Positions 56,880 through 64,000 of a DNA stretch of 64,000 bases are shown here, in pieces; the first letter of the stretch is position 1, and each line of letters starts with the position of its first letter. Source of the stretch: Meconema thalassinum (taxonomy: Eukaryota > Arthropoda > Insecta > Orthoptera > Tettigoniidae); contig OX336388.2 of the NCBI GenBank assembly GCA_946902985.2, forward strand, positions 295,408,526 through 295,472,525, given 5' to 3'. The position numbers were made by a program, and so were the translations under genes. A model generated the notes under the pieces. It worked only from the letters and a program-made list of their open reading frames with translations. It ran no database searches and was not told where the DNA came from.

Positions 56880-57510
56880 GCTCCTCTTGACTCCTAGTAG
56901 TAGTGATTGTGATACATGTTTCGACTCCTCATAACCCTTCATCAGCTGGGAACATCTGGTCGGAGGGGATACAACTGAGGAGGTGTAATCAGCACCTTGC
57001 CCAGGCGGCCGCACATGCAAAGCGAACAGGGCCCTTATGAGGGCTGGGAAGGGAGGGGAAGATTGGAATGGATAGGCAAGGAAGCGGGAAGGAGGCGGCC
57101 GTGGCCTTTCAGTATATACCATCCCGACATTTGCCTGAAGACGAAGTGGGAAACCACGGAAAACCACTTCGAGGATGGCTGAGGTGGGAATCGAACCCCC
57201 TCTACTCATTTGGGCCACCCGAGACTGAGTAGACCCCGTTCCAGTCCTCATACTTTTTTTCAAATTTCGTGGCAGAGCTGGGAATCGAACCCAGGACCTC
57301 CGGGGCGGCTGCTAAGCACGCTACGGAGGCGACTACTCATTTTGTAAGAAATTTATTTCTATTTTATTGGGATGCCACCTGTGAATTTGTACAATTTTAA
57401 TCAAACATGTCGTGTGTAATGGTTTTAAATTGAACATTGTGAATTTTTATGTTGCTCAATGACTGATGAAGCCTTGCGAGGAGCCGAAACATGTATCACA
57501 ATCACAACTA
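56880..57510. repeat. inverted GTGATTGTGATACATGTTTCG motif pair around SINE sequence
   Basis: GTGATTGTGATACATGTTTC at ~56892 (minus-oriented motif, preceded on the minus strand by CTGATGA) and CGAAACATGTATCACAATCA at ~57487 (plus, preceded by CTGATGA at 57463) are perfect inverted copies. The spacing CTGATGA...CGAAACATGT resembles hammerhead core boxes with a palindromic ACATGT helix III, but helix II does not pair well in either. Confidence 0.5.
56940..57333 (-). mobile_element. tRNA-derived SINE sequences, families S4 and S3
   Basis: 56990-57240 on the minus strand matches the S4 body (GGTTTTCCGTGGTTTCCCA, GGCCACGGCCGC). B boxes GGGTTCGATTCCC (57185-57200) and GGGTTCGATTCCCAG (57268-57285), both minus, mark two tRNA-like heads, the right one S3-like. 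Confidence 0.6.
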
Positions 57511-59216
57511 CAGTAGGGAGTTCGGTGGAGTACTGTGCCCTTTTAGCAAGAAATATGCAAATCACAGTATGCCAGCAATGCTCAAATCGGGATTTTCGGG
57601 GTTATGGTATGTTCTCCCACTCTGTGACTTACACAATTTGGATTAAATAGAGGATACACTTCCAAACTAAATAAACAAAATCAACTCCTATTATAAAACA
57701 TTTAATTAACCAAATATATGGCGCTACAAACAAATTAAACAAATAAACTACTGACCAATCCTTCTAACTTGTTCAGAGTGAACAAGGAATACATAAAATC
57801 AAACAAATGTTATATTAAAATACATGGTTTCCTACAAACCAACAAACTTATAATTCTTTTCACTTCCAAAAAGTATCCCTTTTAAAATTCAATACAATCA
57901 CGAGCTCCAATGGCTCGATACTTTCCAATATAAACTGTGTTATTCTTTTACACACCTCAATATCTATTTTATGAGTTTCTTATAATCAAAACAATATATA
58001 ATCTTATTTAACGTAAATGTTACTCCTTTACTTAAATTTTTGGGCTTTTCACAATGCTCTCATGTTACCACCTCTCTCAAGTTAACAAATTCACTACAGT
58101 GATTGGGAAAAATACTTGTGTACTCCCGAGTTATAGAAGACTACTTGAACAAATGTCAAAAATTATGATCACTCCCGAAATCTAATTGTCTTCACTGAAC
58201 TCGTGAAATCCTACATCAATATACCATTACATTAGGGATTTATCTTTATTATTATTTGTCTTAAAAGACCATCATCTCATAAGAAAGCAACGATCTGAAC
58301 TTGCAAGCGGTAACTTTCATCTACAAGAACCTCGGTTCGAATCCCGGGTCATTAACAAACTCTAAACACTCATGGTGTATTATTACTTCAAACAGACGGT
58401 CACCCGACCTACCACACTTTCGTTCATAGTAAGGGTCGGACCGTAACACTCAGCGTGATTTATTGTCCAGGAGCAAGACCCCAAGTCTCGCCCACACGGG
58501 ACGGCTACACTCTGCTTTAAAACAGCTATTTCTTATACACAGTTCTCTGAACAGACCTGGCGTTCCATTCATTTATTTTAACAACATTATTTAGGTTCAT
58601 AGACCCCTCTCGTAACCTTGGCATTTATTAATTATGAAGTGCCCTCATTGATGAGTACGAATAATTCAATACAACAACAATATTTAGGGGCTTCACCCAA
58701 ACGAACCTTGGTTCGATTCTTTCACTGCCTCGGGAACCACATCCCATACTGGAGGACTTATACAATTCGCGACTTAGGGCGACCTCTGTCTACCCTGCGC
58801 TCATAATACAATAAATTCGCACCCTTTATTAATAAAATAACACACATGGCCTCGTGATCTACATCACTATATGGAGGACTTATCATAGCTCAATTACCGC
58901 AATCAACTGCCCCTCATAATTAATTTACCAAGTATATTTAGGTTCAACGCCTTCCTAGCGTGACAATTTACTTTAATGCGATACATTGCGCTATACATTA
59001 CTTTAAGGCCAAGCGTCTTCCAAAGAACTGATAAATTCAAAATCAACATTTGATCTACATCTCAATCTTTATATTAATCCTCTCCCGTGACAATAATCGC
59101 TATACTTTAAGAACATGTATTCACACCATGTATTTATACTTTTACAAGAGCTCAAAAGCTACTACTTTCATATAATTCAACTAATTCTTCATTTATATAA
59201 TTATTATTATTATTAT
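57511..59216. other. AT-rich unassigned region
   Basis: About 1.7 kb, low GC, no open frame of note. CCTCGGTTCGAATCCCGGGT at ~58332 is a good Pol III-like B box but lacks a convincing A box. TGGAGGACTTAT occurs twice (58749 and 58873). It ends in (TTA)n immediately before the gypsy LTR. Confidence 0.4.
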
Positions 59217-59890
59217 TGTTACGTCTGTGAGTTCGTTTCATCACTCGCCGCATGAGTCAAAACTGCCCCAGGGCTGGACTGCTCTCCCTCAGTGTATTGC
59301 ATGCGCGTTACCCAACGGACTGCGAAGTGAAAGGGATGGTCCAGAATCTTCGTGACACCACCAGCGAAGGAAATATCGAGAAGCCGTGTGTCCTGGACGA
59401 TTCTAGAATTTATTGAGTCACCAGCCTGCTATATAAGCGGCTTCAACAGTGAGGGGACCGAGTTTTCTGTGGGTGTGTGTTTTTGAGCGAGTGCGACAAA
59501 GTGTGGTGACGAAGTGATGTGCGAGTTACGAAATCCTGTGACATTGTTTCTCCAGCTTGTGGACTGCGAAATAGCCTGCAGCAAGTGATCGTAAGTAATT
59601 GTGGTCGGTGAACATAAGAGAGAGGGGCAGGTAGTTTCTGTCAAGGCCACCGTACTCATTAGGACGGATTAACTTCTGTGGTCTGTTGACAAGTGGAAGG
59701 GCCAAGAGCACTCAAGGAAGAGACTTGTGGAAACTGGAATAAGGCTCTTAATTGCTTGTATTTGCTGACTAGTGTAATTTTCGGGCCACAATAAAGTTAA
59801 TTATTTCTTTAAGCAGTAACTGGTGTTGTGCTTTGTACCCCCCACCGTAATCCAGTTAACAAAAGTGCCACTAGGGGGTGGCACGTAACA
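59217..59890 (+). mobile_element. 5' LTR of a Ty3/gypsy retrotransposon
   Basis: Begins TGTTACGTCTGTG and ends GGTGGCACGTAACA, an inverted TGTTACGT...ACGTAACA pair as usual for LTRs. A TATATAA box is at about 59431 and AATAAA at about 59790. 674 bp. The 3' LTR is outside the window. It is related to the solo LTR at 13490-14112. Confidence 0.88.
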
Positions 59891-59892
59891 AC

Positions 59893-59911
59893 TGGTGTCA
59901 GAAGCCGGATT
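59893..59911 (+). promoter_or_regulatory. primer-binding site of the gypsy element
   Basis: TGGTGTCAGAAGCCGGATT begins two bases after the LTR, the expected place and TGG start for a tRNA 3' end. I do not name the tRNA. Confidence 0.65.
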
Positions 59912-59989
59912 ACGAACTCAAGCACAACACCTGACGGTCCTGGTTTCAAACCCCGAGCAGGTCATTTTCTCTAATTTTCCTGTGAGTGC

Positions 59990-61429
59990 ATGCCCTTTAC
60001 AAGACAAACAACTAAAATGGAGGAGAAATTGGCAGCATTGCTAGAAAAGTTAAATGGCATGGAAACCAAGATGGAGGACGGCCAGAAGAATTTAACCAAG
60101 GAGCTAACTGCCAAATTAGAAGACGGCCAGAAGAAGCTAGAGGACGGCCAGAAGAAGATGGAGGACGGCCAGAAGAAGTTAGCCGAGGACCTAACTGCCA
60201 AACTAGAAGACGGCCAGAAGAAGTTAGCCGAGGACCTAACTGCCAAACTAGAAGACGGCCAGAAGAAGATGGAAGACGGTCAAAATAAGCTAGCGGAGGA
60301 CCTGAAGAAATTAGAACTGGGTCTGCGTGAGGAAGTCACGGCAGTGGAAAAGAAGTTCGACGCCTTACAAGTGGAAGTTGCCGAGCTGCGCCAACGCCCG
60401 CTGATGGGGGTGGAGGAGAATTTCAACGCCTTACAAGTGGAAGTTGCCGAGCTGTGCCAACGCCCGCTGATGGGGGTGGAGGAGAAATTCAACGCCTTAC
60501 AAAAGGAAGTTGCCGAGCTGCGCCAACGCCCACTGACGGGGGTGAAAGAGGAATTCAACGCTCTACGAGAGGAAGTTGCCGAGCTGCGCCAACGCCCGCC
60601 CACCGTTACACCGGGAATATCAGGAACGGGACATAGCAGAGTGACGCCCCCAACCTTCGACGGAAAGGTCCCGTGGAGCACCTACTTACGTCAGTTCGAG
60701 GCGGCCTGTTCCATAAATAACTGGAACAACACAGAAAAGGCTACAGCTCTAATTGTAGCGCTGAGAGGTGACGCCCTTAACGTCCTTCAGGCCATCCCGA
60801 CTGGATCCCAGGACTACGCTTCCCTGATCGCCCATATGGAGTCCCGATATGGAGATAGCCATCTTCAGCAGGCCCATCAGATGCAGCTCCGGACCCGGGT
60901 ACAGAAGAACGCGGAAACCCTGCAGGAGTTCGAGATGGACATCGCACGCCTCGTAAGGCTAGCCTACCCAACAGCGCCGGCCGACTTTCTGGAGCAGATT
61001 GCGACGCAAACCTTCACCGACGGACTACGGGACTCAGACACTCAACAGGCGCTGCGACTCGCGCGCAATAAGACCCTGACAGATGCGCTGAGCCACGCAC
61101 TTGAATTTGAGACGGCGAAACAGGAATCTAGAATGTACGCGCGGGTGCGTCAAGTGAACGTCGACGAACCAGCAAAAACCAACGAGACCAAGCCCCTGGC
61201 CGACGAATTGATGGAGGCGCTAAGCCGTTTCTTCGATAGTCGCGGCACTACCAGCAACGACACAGCCGGAAGACAACCGGAGAGGCGGCCCGGAAGAGGA
61301 CTACCGACCTGCTGGACCTGCGGTGAGAAAGGCCACCTGAGCAAGGACTGCGGTGATCGCCGCCGCCGAGGGTATCCGACGGGAAATCAGTCTTCTGAAA
61401 ACCGCGCGGCCCAGGGAAACGAGTATTAG
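59990..61429 (+). CDS. gag: Ty3/gypsy Gag polyprotein
   Basis: 479 residues. Residues 1-205 are a charged coiled-coil region made of repeats: several copies of a KLEDGQKK unit, then four tandem 22-residue units of the type VEENFNALQVEVAELCQRPL. From about 210, TPPTFDGKVPWSTYLRQFEA opens the retroviral-type capsid domain (SLIAHMESRYGD, LRTRVQKNAETLQEFEMDI). A single CCHC zinc knuckle, CWTCGEKGHLSKDC, is at residues 441-454 and would bind RNA during particle assembly. The frame is intact. The first ATG after the 100-base leader is used. Expression of pol is predicted by -1 frameshift just before the stop. Codon use is GC-rich relative to flanking DNA. Confidence 0.93.
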   Translation: MPFTRQTTKMEEKLAALLEKLNGMETKMEDGQKNLTKELTAKLEDGQKKLEDGQKKMEDGQKKLAEDLTAKLEDGQKKLAEDLTAKLEDGQKKMEDGQNKLAEDLKKLELGLREEVTAVEKKFDALQVEVAELRQRPLMGVEENFNALQVEVAELCQRPLMGVEEKFNALQKEVAELRQRPLTGVKEEFNALREEVAELRQRPPTVTPGISGTGHSRVTPPTFDGKVPWSTYLRQFEAACSINNWNNTEKATALIVALRGDALNVLQAIPTGSQDYASLIAHMESRYGDSHLQQAHQMQLRTRVQKNAETLQEFEMDIARLVRLAYPTAPADFLEQIATQTFTDGLRDSDTQQALRLARNKTLTDALSHALEFETAKQESRMYARVRQVNVDEPAKTNETKPLADELMEALSRFFDSRGTTSNDTAGRQPERRPGRGLPTCWTCGEKGHLSKDCGDRRRRGYPTGNQSSENRAAQGNEY

Positions 61430-64000
61430 CCAGCCTTGGGGGGCAAAGGTTGGCTTGTGACAGTCGTCAAGCCCCGGCAGTCCAAGTCCGTGTGACGAAG
61501 TTACGGAGGGACAATAGCAGTCTGATGGTCGACGGAGTTATCAACGGAGTGAGCTGGCCCATGCTAATCGACACGGGAGCATCGAGGACCATCGTCAGCC
61601 CCACCGTGATCCCGAAGTGGAGAGTGCAACCCACACAAAGGAACCTCCAGCTAATAACCGCGACCGGAGAGACCGCACCGGTACATGGCGAAGCATCACT
61701 GGAGTTCGTCATTGGTCGACGGGCGATAAAGCATCCAGTACTTGTGGCTGACGTATCAAATGAAGTGATCATCGGACTGGACTTCCTGGACCAGAACAAC
61801 ATCATCTTGGATCTGAGTACCAACACTCTGCACTTCGGAAGTGAGGAACTTGCTTTGCAACCAGCACACGAGGCCGTCGCCGCACGACGAGTAAGGCTGA
61901 GAGAGGACGTCATCGTTCCCGCCAGGACGGAAGTCAGCGCCGCCGTAATTGTCGACGGAACTGCTGAGGGAGTGGCGGCTGTCATCGAGCCAAAATATGA
62001 GGACATCCAGACAAAAGGCTTGCTAGTTGCCAAGACCCTCATCAACACGACGTCTCGGCCGTACGTCCGCCTGTCCAACCTGAACGACTACGACATTACG
62101 GTTCTCCGGGACACCAACCTAGGAGTCTGCGAGCCCGTTACCTGGATTGCCCGCATCACCGACACGACGGACGGAAACCTGCAGACGGACAACCGAAGAA
62201 GACGCACACTGCCAGAAGAACTACATAAGCTGTACCAAGGATCCCAGGACCATTTAGACGAGGAACAATCACGCCAACTTCAGGACCTGCTACGCGAATT
62301 CCAGGATGTCTTCTCCGTGGGGAGCAAAGACTTCGGCAGGACAAGCTTGGTCCAGCACAGAATCGACGTTGGGGACAGCGCACCGATTAGGGCCCCATTC
62401 CGACGTGTCCCGCTCGCCAAGCAAGCCGAAGTCGACCGGATGGTAGAAGAGATGAAGGAGCAAGGGGTGATCGAGCCATCACATAGTCCTTGGAGTTCTC
62501 CGGTCGTGCTTGTGAAGAAGAAGGACGGTTCCACCAGGTTCTGCGTGGACTACAGGCGGGTGAACGACGTCACGAAGAAGGACAGCTACCCTCTACCCCG
62601 GATCGACGACACGCTGGACACCATATCAGGGTCAAGATGGTTCTCCACCTTGGATTTGAAGAGTGGCTACTGGCAGGTGGAGGTCCACCCTAGGGACCGC
62701 GAGAAAACGGCGTTCTCTGTAGGCAGCGGGCTCTGGCAGTTCACCGTCATGCCATTCGGTCTGTGCAACGCCCCCGCGACCTTCGAAAGGCTAATGGAGT
62801 CCATTCTGAGGGGACTACACTGGAAGACCTGCCTGGTCTACCTAGACGACGTCATCGTTCTGGGGAGGAGCTTCGAGGAGCACTACAGCAACCTGAAGGA
62901 GATCTTGTTGAAGCTACGGGCTGCCCAGCTGAAGTTGAGCCCCAAGAAGTGTCAGCTCTTCCAGAAGCGGGTCCAATACCTTGGGCATATCGTCTCCGAG
63001 GAAGGGGTGCGCACCGACCCAGAGAAGACCGCAGCTGTGAGGGAGTGGCCAGTCCCGAAGGACAAGTCCCAACTACGAAGCTTCCTGGGACTCTGCACTT
63101 ATTACCGTCGCTTCGTGAGAGGATTCGCAGACATCGCCAAACCTTTACATCGACTGACTGAGAAGGACCAACTCTTCACGTGGACAGCAGAATGCCACAG
63201 TGCCTTCGAACAACTCAAGCAAGCTCTGTGCACCGCGCCTATTCTGGCCAACCCCAGACCGGGAACAAGGTTCATCGTCGATACCGATGCCAGTGACTTT
63301 GGCATAGGGGGAATCCTGTCGCAAGTAGTGGACGGCGAGGAGAGAGTAGTGGCCTACTTCAGCAAGGCCTTGTCAAAGCCAGAAAGGAACTACTGCGTCA
63401 CCAGGAAGGAGCTGCTCGCCATCGTGAAGACCATTGAACACTTCCACAAGTACCTGTACGGGCAAGAATTTCTCATCAGGACCGACCATGCATCCCTGCG
63501 GTGGCTCCTGAACTTCAAGCAGCCCGAGGGTCAACTCGCGCGGTGGTTAGAGAGGCTTCAACAGTACAACTTTGAGATTCAGCACAGGAAAGGCCAACTG
63601 CATTCTAACGCCGACGCCCTGTCACGAAGACCGTGCCCCGAAGACTGCACCTTCTGTGCCCGAAGGGAGGAGAACACCGGGATACAGTGCCGAAGGACTA
63701 CCGTGGAACTACAAGGGAGCTGGAGCCGCGAATCTTTCACGCGGGCGCAAGCAGAAGATGGTGACCTGGGACTGATAGCCGAATGGAAGAGGGCCTGTGT
63801 CCCCAGACCCGGGTGGAACATTGTGAGTGACTGCAGCCCAAAGTTTAAGTCCTACTGGGCGCAGTGGGACTCGCTGATTGTAAGGGATGGCCTCATCTGC
63901 CGTTCCTGGGAGAGCACCGACGGGAAGACATCTCGGGAACAAGTCGTCGTTCCAAAGGCTATGACGGAGGAAGTCCTGAAGGAAGTTCATGGAGGATCAT
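61399..64000 (+). CDS. pol: Ty3/gypsy Pol polyprotein, cut by the window end
   Basis: Open from 61399 to the last base with no stop (about 867 codons), so 3'-incomplete. Domain order: aspartic protease (LIDTGASRTIV, Asp at 61570; IIGLDFL later); reverse transcriptase with LDLKSGYWQV (Asp at 62653), MPFGLCNAPATF and YLDDVIVLG (62839); RNase H with DTDASDFGIGG (63280), Glu in RKELLAI (63409), RTDHASLRWL (63484) and NADALSRRP. A linker follows, and the first His of the integrase zinc-binding domain (EVHGG, 63988) is just reached. This order (protease, RT, RNase H, integrase) is that of Ty3/gypsy. Translation is expected as a Gag-Pol fusion by frameshift at 61414-61420. All visible catalytic residues are present. 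Confidence 0.95.
61414..61455 (+). promoter_or_regulatory. programmed -1 frameshift signal (slippery site and stem-loop)
   Basis: GGGAAAC (61414-61420) lies in the Gag frame as G GGA AAC, a canonical slippery heptamer. A 7-base spacer follows, then a stem-loop: AGCCAGCCTT (61428-61437) pairs with AAGGTTGGCT (61446-61455) across an 8-base G-rich loop with one G-U pair. The Gag stop TAG is at 61427-61429. The pol frame is open from 61399, in -1 relative to gag. Confidence 0.8.

Noticed and set aside
58320..58360. tRNA gene or SINE head at the GGTTCGAATCCC box
   Set aside because: No matching A box or cloverleaf, and no second copy in the window.
60280..60681. Minus-strand frame opposite gag
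   Set aside because: Shadow of the repetitive gag coding region.
61467..62078. 203-codon minus-strand frame
   Set aside because: Shadow of the protease region of pol, which has clear motifs on the plus strand.

Overview
The window is repeat-dense, gene-poor eukaryotic DNA, most likely from an insect with a large genome. That placement is an inference. It rests on mariner, Tc1, pogo, hAT and P-element families, Helentron-like repeats, several tRNA-derived SINE families and non-LTR elements ending in CAA repeats. I see no bacterial genes and no recognisable conserved host gene. The species cannot be read from the sequence, although a polyneopteran insect would fit.

Layout. 1-9 kb: a deleted mariner, Helentron-like repeats with short inverted subterminal motifs and CA tracts, and a composite unit (about 950 bp, tandem here) that contains a tRNA-headed SINE. 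9-18 kb: a fold-back mariner derivative, a full-length Tc1-type element with an intact 340-residue transposase (10911-12301), a solo Ty3/gypsy LTR (13490-14112), a LINE relic split by a purine microsatellite, and a decayed Tc1 element (16609-18127). 18-25 kb: LINE 3' ends, a hAT-type non-autonomous element with 8-bp target duplications, a pogo/Tigger relic with a mariner nested in it, a Tc1/mariner-type deletion derivative, and a hAT element nested in a Helentron-like repeat. 25.7-27.1 kb: a 1.4-kb near-perfect palindrome whose arms each carry a hammerhead-ribozyme-like motif. 27.6-33.7 kb: a paralogue of the 5-8.6 kb segment (an empty site for one Helentron-like insertion), SINEs, a fold-back MITE and a mariner-like relic. 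34.0-40.5 kb: about 62 copies of an 82-bp satellite lying between the two ends of a pogo element. 46.35-48.86 kb: about 54 copies of a 46-bp satellite with a higher-order duplication. 48.96-50.73 kb: a second copy of the hAT-type element and a Helitron end. 50.87-53.68 kb: an apparently intact two-exon THAP/P-element transposase gene on the minus strand. 59.2 kb to the window end: a Ty3/gypsy retrotransposon with a 5' LTR, primer-binding site, gag, a well-formed -1 frameshift signal, and an open pol running off the window.

Three coding units look intact: the Tc1 transposase, the THAP/P-element transposase, and gypsy gag-pol. Nearly everything else is non-autonomous or decayed. Nesting gives relative ages: mariner into Helentron-like repeat and into pogo, hAT into Helentron-like repeat, LINE into SINE and into Helentron-like repeat, satellite inside pogo ends. 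Two very short candidate host exons (18141-18340 and 30953-31065) are reported with low confidence.
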